Positions 7,453 through 15,228 of a stretch of DNA of 64,000 nucleotides are shown here, piece after piece. The stretch comes from DAOUBP01 sp964474695. GTDB taxonomy: Bacteria > Chloroflexota > Anaerolineae > CG2-30-64-16. The DNA lies in contig CAYYTK010000001.1 in assembly GCA_964474695.1 (NCBI GenBank), positions 1-64,000 of the forward strand. The letters run 5' to 3'. Position numbers and translations under genes: made by a program. Under the pieces are notes generated by a model. It was given only the letters and a program-made list of their open reading frames with translations. It was not told the DNA's origin and made no database searches. Each line of letters begins with the position of its first letter. Position 1 is the stretch's first letter.

Positions 7453-8958
7453 ATGCAAGATACTCAGCCTGACGGACGCGCATTGCACGAGCACGAATAC
7501 AGTCGTCGCCTGTGGAAGTGGCTGGAGAAGTTTCAGTTCACCGAACACCCCTTTGCTGTGTGGGAGGCGGACCGGGAACGGTCGGTGTTGCCGTCGCTCT
7601 TCGTGGATCGGCCCTACGCGGCGCGTCTGGTGGGAGATCCGGCGCGGCCGCAGAGTGGATTCCTTCTCGCGGGTCGCGGTGCGGGCAAGTCCGCCACGCG
7701 TGAGATGGTGGCCTACGAGTGTGTCGCGGGACGCATTCGCCGCCGCGCCTTGCCCATCTGCTACACCGATTTTACCGCTGTGCTCGACGCGGCAGGCGGC
7801 GATCCGGCCCGTGTCAAGTTGCGCGATCACGCTGTTGCCGTCGTGCGCGCGGGGCTGCGCGTGCTGGCCGATGAGGTGCCTCCTGCCTTTTTTGCCCTGC
7901 TCGACGAGGATCAGTGCGGTCTCTTACAGGGGTTGGCCGCGTCTTTTGCCGATCCTCTGGCGCGCATGAAGATCGGGCGGTTTGCTCCTGCCTCGCCGAT
8001 TCTGATGGCATGGGAGCAGTTTTCGCCTATTGAATTGCTCGAGACCTTCGCTGATCTGGTATTGCGGTTGGGCGCATCGGACAAGCGTCGTTATGAGTCG
8101 CTCTATGTTCTGGTGGATCGCGTGGACGAGACCGCGGTGGGTGCGGCGGGTGCTCTGCCTCTGCTGCGGTCGCTGGTGGTCAAGGGGGGATTACTGGGCA
8201 GCCAACGCGTCGCGTTCAAGTTCTTTCTGCCTGACGATATCGGTGAGCAATTGCTGGTTGGCGCGGAAATCCACCGCGATCGCTTCGTCATCGAATCTAT
8301 CACGTGGGACGAGACTTCGTTGGCGCATCTGCTTGAAATGCGCTTACGGCACTACAGCAATGAGTATGTGGGGAAAATAATGCAGCTTTGCACTCCGGTA
8401 GCGGCCTCCATTGCGCCACGCCTCTGGCGAGAATGCGAAAGCTCCCCTCGCAATCTTCTGCGCATCTGCGAAGGGGTGCTGCGGCTGCACGTCATGCGGA
8501 CGGACGAAACGTTCCTTGAACCGCGCGATATCAGCGGCGCGCTGTCCGAGTTCGAGCAGCAGCAGGAGGCCGATCGGACCCGGCCTCTGGTCGCCGCACG
8601 ACAGGCCGAGGCCGCGCGCACAGGGCAGCCACCTGCTCATGGCCTCTATCTCGATGAAGGCGACCACGTGTGGGTTGACGGTCACCAACTCGAATCTCCG
8701 TTGAGCGATCTGGAGTTCCGTTTGCTGCGCGCACTTTACCAGGCCGCGCCGGCGATCGTGTCCCAGGAGGATCTGATCACCGCAGTCTGGCGCGGCGCAG
8801 ACCCAACGCGTGATGAGGACATATATTCCAAGGATGAGCAGAACGTTCGCAAGTTGGTCGGCCGCATCCGCGCTCGCCTGGAGCCAGGGGTTGCGCCCGG
8901 CGCTTGGCGCTTTGTGCGTAATGCCCGCGGCCGCGGCTACTGGCTCAGCCTCTCCTGA
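7453..8958 (+). CDS. P-loop ATPase with C-terminal OmpR/PhoB-type winged helix
   Basis: Residues 15-370 repeat the ATPase module of the preceding gene (HPFAVWEADRE, GRGAGKSATRE, LVDRVDET, matching DPFASWNAEKE, DGAGKSAARE, LVDRINQT there). Residues 400-501 are a Trans_reg_C winged helix: LSDLEFRLLRALYQ, QEDLITAVW, VRKLVGRIRARLEP, RGRGYWL. The natural reading is an ATP-controlled transcription factor, a one-protein sensor with the DNA-binding end at the C-terminus. ATG 7453 has GGAG 8 bases upstream; the in-frame TTG one codon earlier is unlikely. The operator pair in its own promoter and the same boxes at later genes make it the best candidate regulator of the island. Confidence 0.85.
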   Translation: MQDTQPDGRALHEHEYSRRLWKWLEKFQFTEHPFAVWEADRERSVLPSLFVDRPYAARLVGDPARPQSGFLLAGRGAGKSATREMVAYECVAGRIRRRALPICYTDFTAVLDAAGGDPARVKLRDHAVAVVRAGLRVLADEVPPAFFALLDEDQCGLLQGLAASFADPLARMKIGRFAPASPILMAWEQFSPIELLETFADLVLRLGASDKRRYESLYVLVDRVDETAVGAAGALPLLRSLVVKGGLLGSQRVAFKFFLPDDIGEQLLVGAEIHRDRFVIESITWDETSLAHLLEMRLRHYSNEYVGKIMQLCTPVAASIAPRLWRECESSPRNLLRICEGVLRLHVMRTDETFLEPRDISGALSEFEQQQEADRTRPLVAARQAEAARTGQPPAHGLYLDEGDHVWVDGHQLESPLSDLEFRLLRALYQAAPAIVSQEDLITAVWRGADPTRDEDIYSKDEQNVRKLVGRIRARLEPGVAPGAWRFVRNARGRGYWLSLS

Positions 8959-8962
8959 CAGA

Positions 8963-9070
8963 TGTCACATTGCCTCCGTTTTTGTTCTGATTTGTCACAC
9001 TCCGGTCTCACTACTGGGATGATCTTGGGATGGTTCGATGATAGGCCAGGCGGGATAATGTCACTGTCAA
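8963..9070 (+). promoter_or_regulatory. Complex control region of the 35-aa peptide gene
   Basis: TGTCACA occurs at 8963-8969 and 8993-8999, and TGTCACT at 9059-9065. GGGAT is repeated 11 bp apart at 9016 and 9027. A -10-like GATAAT sits at 9054-9059, overlapped by the last box exactly as at the 13.6-kb promoter. No good -35 is present at the right distance (TGGTTC at 9031), so an activator on the GGGAT repeats may substitute for it. Start-site repression plus upstream activation is inferred. Confidence 0.6.
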
Positions 9071-9097
9071 TTCCTTTGGAATGAAGGAGCGTGTTCA

Positions 9098-9205
9098 ATG
9101 CAGGACAGCAGCATGCTAATCCCGGACCTGAACACGCTTTTGGCAGACAAGCGATCAGGAACCGCAGCGAGCTATTGTGTAGTGCTCTGCCACGTGCCGC
9201 GCTAA
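9098..9205 (+). CDS. 35-residue peptide with C-terminal Cys pair
   Basis: The short gene starts at ATG 9098 with a strong AAGGAG 8 bases upstream, followed by a clean frame to TAA at 9203-9205. The product begins MQDSSMLIPDLNTLLADKR and ends AASYCVVLCHVPR, so a leader-like acidic/hydrophobic part precedes a tail with two Cys four residues apart. It has its own promoter region with TGTCACA boxes, and a rho-independent terminator lies 20 bases after its stop codon. It could be a second substrate of the radical-SAM enzyme at 13962, a signalling peptide, or a leader peptide that controls the terminator ahead of the next gene. No homology was recognised. Confidence 0.6.
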   Translation: MQDSSMLIPDLNTLLADKRSGTAASYCVVLCHVPR

Positions 9206-9224
9206 TTCATGAATCTGTCACATC

Positions 9225-9252
9225 CCGGGCTTGAAGGCCCGGCTTTTATTTT
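9225..9252 (+). terminator. Intrinsic terminator / possible attenuator
   Basis: CCGGGC, a six-base loop and GCCCGG are followed by CTTTTATTTT. The T-run ends at the very base before the GGAGG ribosome-binding site of the ATPase gene at 9263, so readthrough here sets that gene's expression. A TGTCACA box (9216-9222) lies just before the stem. Confidence 0.75.
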
Positions 9253-9262
9253 GGAGGCCATC

Positions 9263-10501
9263 ATGACGGAACATCGCGCATTCCCGACCTTTCAGGACCG
9301 CACTCTGGAGCTAGCAGTGATGACTGGGGGTCCTTCCGAGGATGTGCGTGTGCTCAATTTCCACGGCGAAGCGGGTATTGGCAAGAGCCGGCTGTTGGAA
9401 GAAGGGGCAGCCAGGCTGGGCGCCAACCAACAGGCCCTCGTGCTAGATGCCGACCTGACGACCCTCTCCCCACAGCGAGAGGGTCGTTCTTTAGCCCTGC
9501 TGAGACAGTTGACTGAAGGATCGGGGCTGTCGCCTACAACGACCGGGGATTCGGACCTGTTTGCCGCGCAGCTGGTTGACCATCTGATCATGGTCGCCAA
9601 CAGCTGCCGGGTTACCTTGCTGGTGGATACAACCGAGGCCATACAGGATGATGTCAGTTTCTGGCGGTGGTTTGAGAAGTGCCTGCTTAGTCCACTGATT
9701 AGCGAGGGTACTGTTCTGGTGGTGCTCGCCGGTCGTTTGCCCGCGCCGATCCGTCTGGTCGAGGTGCGCCGTTATCTGAAGGTGTGGCCACTGGAACCAT
9801 TGCCGACAGAGAATGATGCCAGGCGGTTAGTGGGTGAAGTATTAGCCACGAGTATAGGGAGTCCTTTGCTAGACGATTTGCGAGCAAAGGAACGAGGTGC
9901 GCAACGGGAAAACGAGTTCACTAATCTCGCCCTGGCCTTTTCGCATGGCCACCCTAAGCTTTCGGCGGAGATTGCGAGGTTTTTGGCTGTTCCAGGAAAT
10001 TGGGAGCCTGCCGAATCCCTGCCACGCCGTGTCGCTGAAGAGGTTGTCTACCCCTTTATTGATAACGAATTGTTTTCGTTCCGATCGGATATGGCGCGCT
10101 GGCGATCGCTGATGGAATGGGCGAGTGTCTTGGACTGGTTTGACGCGACCGTGTTCTATCGTTTTGACATAGTCCTGACCGGTTCTCAGCAGTCCGAAAC
10201 TGAATGGCAGTGTGATTTTGTTAAAGCAATGGCTCAGCTGCGCGCCCCCTATGCGGTCGTCAATTGGGAAGGCGCCGGCTATACGTTGATCGGAACGGTC
10301 AAGAGCATTGTCGCTAGCTACATGCAAGCCGCACGTCACGGAGAGTACATGCGCGCAATGCGTGCTGCAGCCGAGGTTTTTGATCGAATTGCCGATGACC
10401 TGTTTGCGGACAATCCGCAGGGTGGCGAGCCTTACCGGCAAGCGGCCAGATCATACAAACAACGCCTGGAAAGGGAGGTATCGTATGGCCAAGCGCACTA
10501 A
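9263..10501 (+). CDS. STAND-like P-loop ATPase (412 aa)
   Basis: Walker A is FHGEAGIGKSRLLEE at about residues 32-46. Walker B-like is VTLLVDTTEAIQDD at about 115-128, followed by a VLAGRLP sensor-like strand and the WPLEPLPTENDARRLV segment typical of NACHT/STAND ATPases. No recognisable effector or repeat domain follows. GGAGG sits 6-10 bases before ATG 9263; an upstream in-frame ATG at 9209 would run through the terminator and is rejected. The 3' end overlaps the next gene by 17 bases, implying coupled translation. The DT-E Walker B variant is shared with that gene's product (LLFDTVELLQ), so the two are likely paralogues that act together. The direct role is unknown. Confidence 0.75.
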   Translation: MTEHRAFPTFQDRTLELAVMTGGPSEDVRVLNFHGEAGIGKSRLLEEGAARLGANQQALVLDADLTTLSPQREGRSLALLRQLTEGSGLSPTTTGDSDLFAAQLVDHLIMVANSCRVTLLVDTTEAIQDDVSFWRWFEKCLLSPLISEGTVLVVLAGRLPAPIRLVEVRRYLKVWPLEPLPTENDARRLVGEVLATSIGSPLLDDLRAKERGAQRENEFTNLALAFSHGHPKLSAEIARFLAVPGNWEPAESLPRRVAEEVVYPFIDNELFSFRSDMARWRSLMEWASVLDWFDATVFYRFDIVLTGSQQSETEWQCDFVKAMAQLRAPYAVVNWEGAGYTLIGTVKSIVASYMQAARHGEYMRAMRAAAEVFDRIADDLFADNPQGGEPYRQAARSYKQRLEREVSYGQAH

Positions 10502-13500
10502 CCCACCATACCCGAGAACATCGGAAACCCCAAGTATGTCAAGCAGAATCGAAATGGTGGGGCGTGACCAAGAGATCGAAAGACTGCTCTCCCACCTGCG
10601 GGCGCGAAAAGCCCGGCGCTTTGTCTACTATTGGGCGCGCGGCGGATTGGGCAAAACTCGCTTGCTCGAAGAACTGCTGGACAGAGTGCAGGCAGAAGGC
10701 CCCGGCTACTATTCCACCGGGATCATCGACCTCTACCATACCGACACTCACAGCAACAGCGATGTTGAACGGGCGATCGTGGATGGCCTGGACCCTGAGG
10801 GCCGTTGGTTCTTGGAGTACCGGCGTGAACGAAAAGCGTATCTCAAGCTGCGGGAGCTGGGAGCTGATTCCGAACGTTTGGAAGAGCGGCGCGTACGCCT
10901 GAGCGATCGGTTCGTGGCCGAGTTCAACCAGATGGCGGACGAGGCGCACAAGCTTGTCCTGCTCTTCGACACGGTCGAGCTGCTGCAGTATGAAAGCTCG
11001 CTGGTGGAAGAGCAGGCCGGATTGGATACGGTGGATACTCGGCTCAAGCCGTGGTTATTGAGAGTCCTGCCACAACTCCTGAATGTGTTGGTGGTCTTCG
11101 CGGGCCGGCCCAAGCTACCTGCGCCGGGCGAGCAGACCGATCCGCAGGTGCGCCTGGAAGCCGACCTGACACGCGTATTCGGCGATGAGTTATCCGTTGT
11201 CGAGCTCCAGCCGTTGACGCGGCAGGAGACCGTGGGTTTCATACACAGATTGCCTGGTGGCGACGTAGTCTTGCCTGAGAAGTATCTGGCAGTGGCGCAC
11301 AAGCTGACTGGCGGCCGGCCTATCTTTATTCATCTTCTGGTAGATCTGCTGCGCTTCCTTGCGGAGGATCCGCAGACCATCTATGGTCTGTTGGATAAGT
11401 GCCAGGACCTCGTGGATGCCGCGGAGGGCGATCCGGCGCTGGAAGCTGCGCGCTCGAATTTTAATCGTAGGATCCTTGAGAGTGTCTTCAACAACGCTCA
11501 TGAGTTCGGTGGCTATCTGGGGTTGATCGGGTTGATGCCTAAGGGCGTGGATCGGGACATCCTGGTCGAAACAACGGGTTTGCGCGCTGATGAGGCCGAC
11601 GCGTTGTTGGCGCGGCTCCGGCCATTGGCTTTTGCGAAAGAGTACAAACGACCCGGAGGACAAGAACTGAGCGCAGACGAATCCGGGGTTTCGACTACGC
11701 CCCATGTGTACCGTCTCTTCTTGCACGACGAGATGTATGCTCTCCTGACGACGCCTTCGGTGATGCAGAACCTGCGCATGAATGAGCGCCGCGTGGCCCG
11801 GGATTTGGTGTCAGCCTATTACACCCCGCACATCGAGCAGTTGGAGGCTAGGCTGGTCCAGCCGCTCGCCGCTGAGGCGCGTATCCCGCTGCGCGAGTCT
11901 CTGCAGAAGCTCCAGGTCGAGCGGCTGTATTATCTCCTGGCGCAAGATCCGCGCACCGGTTATCAGGAGTATCGCACGTTGAGCGATCGCGCCAATCGCG
12001 AGCGCCATGTCGGTTTTTCCATGCGCCTCCTCGATGAGTTCTTGCGTTTCTACAACAACCCAGACCGGCGCAAGCAGTTCAGCGATGCGGGAATTACTCA
12101 CGAGCGCGTGATCCGCGAGAATGCTCTGTTGTGGTTGGAGCGCTTCCACTGGTGGGCGCGATACGACCGCGCGATTGACTTTGCGGAGCGGATACTGGAC
12201 AATCCTGGCATCTTCCATATCGGATCGGACGACATGGCTATCATGGGTAACGTGGTGGCGCTTCGGGCGCGAGCGTATGCAATACTCTTTGGTTACAGGC
12301 CGGAAATTGTCGAACAGGCCGAACAGATGTTGGCCCGGGTGCGAGAGGCTGCCTCACGGGGCGAGGAGGTCAGGTTGCCGCGCGCGCGGTTGGCGACTTC
12401 GATCGGCTATCACCTTGACCTGGGGGGTAAAATAGCGCAAGGAGAGGCATGCTATTCCGAGGCTCTGGCTGCATTCAGAGAGTTGGATTGCTGCGAAGAT
12501 GAACTGGCGATGCTGTTGAACAACATGGCCTGGCTCTATGCCCAGCAGGGCAGGCTGATGTGGGCGAGACCTTTGGCTCGCGAGGCGTTGGAATTGAACG
12601 AGTCATACCGGCAAAGATACAGCACCGGGTTGACGCTGGCCACGCTGGCCAACATCGAGCACATTGACGGCAACTGGCGGGAAGCACAGGAGCACGCGGA
12701 GGAGGCGCGTGAGATTTTCAATGAGTTAGAGGACGCGCACGGTCGTGTCCTGGCGATCTGGGCGATGGCTCAGGCGAAACGCAAGCGCGCCAAGTATGAA
12801 ATCCAAAAAGGGCGCAAGCTGGAGAGTGCCCGGCAGCTGCTCGAGGAGGCCCGCAGTCATCTGGAGGGCGCAGTCGATCTTGCACTGCGAGAGGATCTGT
12901 GTGGCGACCTCCCTACGGTGCTGTCCAAGCTGGGCAAAGTCTACCGGGAGCTGGGGCGCGTCGTGACCGAACTGGAGGGTTCGAAGCCCGGTAGCATTTT
13001 CTACCGCGAGAGCGAAGAGACCTTCAAACGTGCCTTGGGACTGAAAGAACTGGGCGCGTTGGAGCGGGCAGGCATGTTGGTGGATTACGCTGAGATGCTC
13101 TTCGTGTGGGGTAACACGGACGCGGCCGAGGCTGTCCTGCGACAATTCGAGGAGGAGTGGACGTCCTTGCACCATCAACCGGTCCTCAGTGGTAAGGACT
13201 TCGACTTAGGTCTCGTGTCTACGCAGTTCCGGCGGCCACTCGGCAAATATCGGCGGCTCCAAGGCCAAATGCTGTTGGCGGCGGAGCGCCAAGAGGAGGC
13301 TTTGGAGCAGTTCGCCCGCGCCTTTGCAGGTTTTCGTCTCTTTTCGCCCACCGCGAAAGATCTGCAGACGATGGTAGAGATGCTGTATGACGAATTGCGC
13401 AAATTGCCTGTGGCGCGCAAGAAGGAGTTGATGGATGGGCTGCGCAACATGCCCGACAGCGTGGCCCCACAGGAGGCGATCGAGGAGTTAGTCCAATCAC

Positions 13501-13523
13501 TCAGTCACTTGCTCGGTGTGTGA
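10485..13523 (+). CDS. STAND ATPase with C-terminal TPR-like repeats
   Basis: The 1012-residue protein begins with a STAND NTPase: MVGRDQEIERLLSHL, Walker A WARGGLGKTRLLEE at about residues 50-60, Walker B LVLLFDTVELLQ at about 160-170, sensor-like VVFAGRPKLP and LQPLTRQETVGFI. A winged-helix-like part follows (PKGVDRDILVETTGL), then helical repeats from about residue 590 to the end (LLNNMAWLYAQQGRL, ALGLKELGALERAGMLVDYAEMLF), characteristic of TPR sensors in MalT- or NLR-like proteins. ATG 10485 has GGGAGG upstream and overlaps the previous gene, which fixes the start. The repeats probably bind an activating protein or peptide; which one cannot be seen. A candidate ligand is one of the small peptides encoded on either side. 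Confidence 0.85.
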   Translation: MAKRTNPPYPRTSETPSMSSRIEMVGRDQEIERLLSHLRARKARRFVYYWARGGLGKTRLLEELLDRVQAEGPGYYSTGIIDLYHTDTHSNSDVERAIVDGLDPEGRWFLEYRRERKAYLKLRELGADSERLEERRVRLSDRFVAEFNQMADEAHKLVLLFDTVELLQYESSLVEEQAGLDTVDTRLKPWLLRVLPQLLNVLVVFAGRPKLPAPGEQTDPQVRLEADLTRVFGDELSVVELQPLTRQETVGFIHRLPGGDVVLPEKYLAVAHKLTGGRPIFIHLLVDLLRFLAEDPQTIYGLLDKCQDLVDAAEGDPALEAARSNFNRRILESVFNNAHEFGGYLGLIGLMPKGVDRDILVETTGLRADEADALLARLRPLAFAKEYKRPGGQELSADESGVSTTPHVYRLFLHDEMYALLTTPSVMQNLRMNERRVARDLVSAYYTPHIEQLEARLVQPLAAEARIPLRESLQKLQVERLYYLLAQDPRTGYQEYRTLSDRANRERHVGFSMRLLDEFLRFYNNPDRRKQFSDAGITHERVIRENALLWLERFHWWARYDRAIDFAERILDNPGIFHIGSDDMAIMGNVVALRARAYAILFGYRPEIVEQAEQMLARVREAASRGEEVRLPRARLATSIGYHLDLGGKIAQGEACYSEALAAFRELDCCEDELAMLLNNMAWLYAQQGRLMWARPLAREALELNESYRQRYSTGLTLATLANIEHIDGNWREAQEHAEEAREIFNELEDAHGRVLAIWAMAQAKRKRAKYEIQKGRKLESARQLLEEARSHLEGAVDLALREDLCGDLPTVLSKLGKVYRELGRVVTELEGSKPGSIFYRESEETFKRALGLKELGALERAGMLVDYAEMLFVWGNTDAAEAVLRQFEEEWTSLHHQPVLSGKDFDLGLVSTQFRRPLGKYRRLQGQMLLAAERQEEALEQFARAFAGFRLFSPTAKDLQTMVEMLYDELRKLPVARKKELMDGLRNMPDSVAPQEAIEELVQSLSHLLGV

Positions 13524-13563
13524 ACCGAGATCGGCCCGTGTGAACAAGAGACGGATTCTGTTT

Positions 13564-13598
13564 GCCGCAGGGGCAGCATCATGTGCTGTCCCTGCGGC
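13564..13598 (+). terminator. Strong hairpin after the STAND-TPR gene
   Basis: GCCGCAGGGGCAGCA and TGCTGTCCCTGCGGC pair over 15 bases (one G-U) around a five-base loop. No T-run follows, so it may stabilise the 3' end or terminate only partly. Confidence 0.55.
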
Positions 13599-13643
13599 GT
13601 TTAATGGGCCATGAGGAATGGGGCCGTGAACAAAGGTTCTGTC

Positions 13644-13718
13644 TTGACAACTAGCGCGTTTGGATGTAGCATGTCACATAGTATCACAAATAGTCACACT
13701 GTCCTGTTGGCTGTCACA
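13644..13718 (+). promoter_or_regulatory. Promoter of the Cys-rich peptide with four phased TCACA boxes
   Basis: TTGACA (13644-13649), a 17-base spacer and TAGCAT (13667-13672) form a sigma-70-type promoter. TGTCACA at 13672 overlaps the end of the -10. TCACA cores start at 13674, 13684, 13694 and 13714, that is 10, 10 and 20 bases apart, on one face of the helix. The last repeats full TGTCACA (13712-13718). This placement over and after the start site suggests repression. Confidence 0.75.
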
Positions 13719-13745
13719 CTAGCAGCATCGTTATGGAGGCTCCCT

Positions 13746-13931
13746 ATGGCCCAACAACTCGAATCGGCGCAACAGGTGGCTGATCTGCGCTCCCAGTTTT
13801 TCCCCACGGGTCCCAATGTCTCGCCACAGATACAAGATCGCACGCGACTTGCCGTGGATCCAGCTCTGGATCCAGTGGTGACTTCAGGCCGGGTTCCGTG
13901 CTGTGTGCAGTGCAATTGCGCCTGCAAGTGA
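13746..13931 (+). CDS. Cys-rich RiPP precursor peptide candidate (61 aa)
   Basis: The peptide starts MAQQLESAQQVADLRSQFF, has a Pro/Asp-containing middle and ends GRVPCCVQCNCACK, with Cys at 52, 53, 56, 58 and 60. All five cysteines lie in the last ten residues, the usual layout of a leader followed by a modified core. GGAGG lies 6 bases before ATG 13746, which rules out the longer frame from 13611. A SPASM radical-SAM enzyme starts 30 bases after its stop, and such enzymes install thioether or related crosslinks on Cys-rich peptides (sactipeptides, ranthipeptides). No protease or dedicated exporter gene was seen next to it. The final product and its role are unknown; a metal-binding peptide is an alternative. 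Confidence 0.75.
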   Translation: MAQQLESAQQVADLRSQFFPTGPNVSPQIQDRTRLAVDPALDPVVTSGRVPCCVQCNCACK

Positions 13932-13961
13932 TCTCTCGGTAGCCGTCACGAGCGCGCTTCA

Positions 13962-15179
13962 ATGAACATCCTGTCAGTTCCGGCGATGTATGCGCTGGAG
14001 CTTACCGCGGCCTGCAATAACCGCTGTCCTGGATGTAGCAACATCTACAGTGGACAGCGTACCCTTGCGTCCACTGACGCGGATACGTGGATTGACTGGC
14101 TGACAGTCATTGGCCCCGCTGCGGTGCAAATTCGACTTACTGGCGGTGAGCCGACGCTACATCCCGGCTTCCTGCGCATCTTGCAGGCCGCGACGTCGTA
14201 CGATGCATGGGTCACGGTGTTCACCAACGGCCGTTGGCACAATCCTCGTGTGCTCGTCTCGATGTTGACGCAGATGCCACGGCTGTCGGGCCTGCTGGTA
14301 TCGCTGCACGGGGCGGACGCGCAACAACATGAGGCGTTCAGCGGTGTGCCGGGTTCCTTCGATGAGACGATCGCTAACGTCCGGCTGGCGCTGTCTGCGG
14401 GTGTGCAGGTCGCGCTGAGCACGGTGATCACCAGGCAGAACTTGCGCGATCTGGCGGCCGTCGTGGAGCTCGGTCGAGAGTTGGGTGTTCAGCATGTAGC
14501 GTTCAATCGTTATCTTGGTGAACCTTCTCCCGACATCGAGCCAGACGAAATGCAGCAACGTGCAGCATGTGCTGAGATCGAGCGCCTGATCGCGGCGGGC
14601 GCATCGGTCAAGTATGGCATTGGACTGCCGCAATGTTTCATGATAAACGCATCGGAGGGATGCCTCGCAGGAGCAGCTTATGCAGCCATTGACCCATGGG
14701 GACGACTTCATCCCTGTTTGCATTCGCCATCTATCATCGGATCGCTGCGCGAGCAGTCATTGGCCGAGTTATGGCAGAGCCCAGCCATGACTGCCTGGCG
14801 TGATCTTGTGCCGGATGAGTGCGAGAGTTGCGCAGCGTATAGCATCTGCCATGGTGGCTGTCGAGCTGTACAAGAACTTCGGCCTGACCTTCGCGATCCG
14901 TTGCGTCGAAATGCGCTGACTTCATTCGTGAGGGGTGAAAAGTTTCGTGCTCTGCCCGTTGGGGGACGGCCTGTCCTACGGGGCGCGCTCCGTCCTGAGC
15001 CGTTTGGATACGTCGTTCTAGGGCAAGGTCAACTCCTGCCTGTGCGCCCTGAGGCCGAGCCGCTACTCACCGCCTGTAATGGTACGTTGACCTTTGCCGC
15101 TTTGGCCGAGCGGTTCGGCCAGCCCGGCCTGGAATTGTTGGGCGACCTTTGGGAGGTAGGGTTGCTGCATGTCACGTAA
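13962..15179 (+). CDS. SPASM-domain radical-SAM peptide maturase
   Basis: The radical-SAM cluster motif is CNNRCPGC (Cys18, 22, 25), followed by the usual LTGGEPTLHP and VFTNGRWHN strands. The C-terminal SPASM region matches the family pattern: C-x12-G-x4-C (GCLAGAAY...WGRLHPC), then CESCAAYSICHGGC (CX2CX5CX3C), and a later lone Cys (TACNGT), giving ligands for two auxiliary 4Fe-4S clusters. The last 60 residues (YVVLGQGQLLPVRPEAEPLL, LGDLWEVGLLHV) resemble a PqqD/RRE-like or winged-helix unit that could hold the leader peptide. It lies 30 bases after the Cys-rich peptide gene and ends at a terminator, so the pair forms a two-gene operon. The crosslink chemistry cannot be read from sequence. 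Confidence 0.9.
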   Translation: MNILSVPAMYALELTAACNNRCPGCSNIYSGQRTLASTDADTWIDWLTVIGPAAVQIRLTGGEPTLHPGFLRILQAATSYDAWVTVFTNGRWHNPRVLVSMLTQMPRLSGLLVSLHGADAQQHEAFSGVPGSFDETIANVRLALSAGVQVALSTVITRQNLRDLAAVVELGRELGVQHVAFNRYLGEPSPDIEPDEMQQRAACAEIERLIAAGASVKYGIGLPQCFMINASEGCLAGAAYAAIDPWGRLHPCLHSPSIIGSLREQSLAELWQSPAMTAWRDLVPDECESCAAYSICHGGCRAVQELRPDLRDPLRRNALTSFVRGEKFRALPVGGRPVLRGALRPEPFGYVVLGQGQLLPVRPEAEPLLTACNGTLTFAALAERFGQPGLELLGDLWEVGLLHVT

Positions 15180-15203
15180 CGCAACCCAGGTCCTGTACCA
15201 AGG

Positions 15204-15228
15204 GCGGGCGCTCAACGCCCGCTTTTTT
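15204..15228 (+). terminator. Intrinsic terminator of the peptide-maturase operon
   Basis: GCGGGCG, loop CTCAA and CGCCCGC are followed by six T. It lies 25 bases after the radical-SAM stop codon. Confidence 0.9.

Noticed and set aside
13611..13745. N-terminal extension of the Cys-rich peptide
   Set aside because: It covers the promoter and operator boxes; GGAGG at 13735-13739 fixes the start at 13746.
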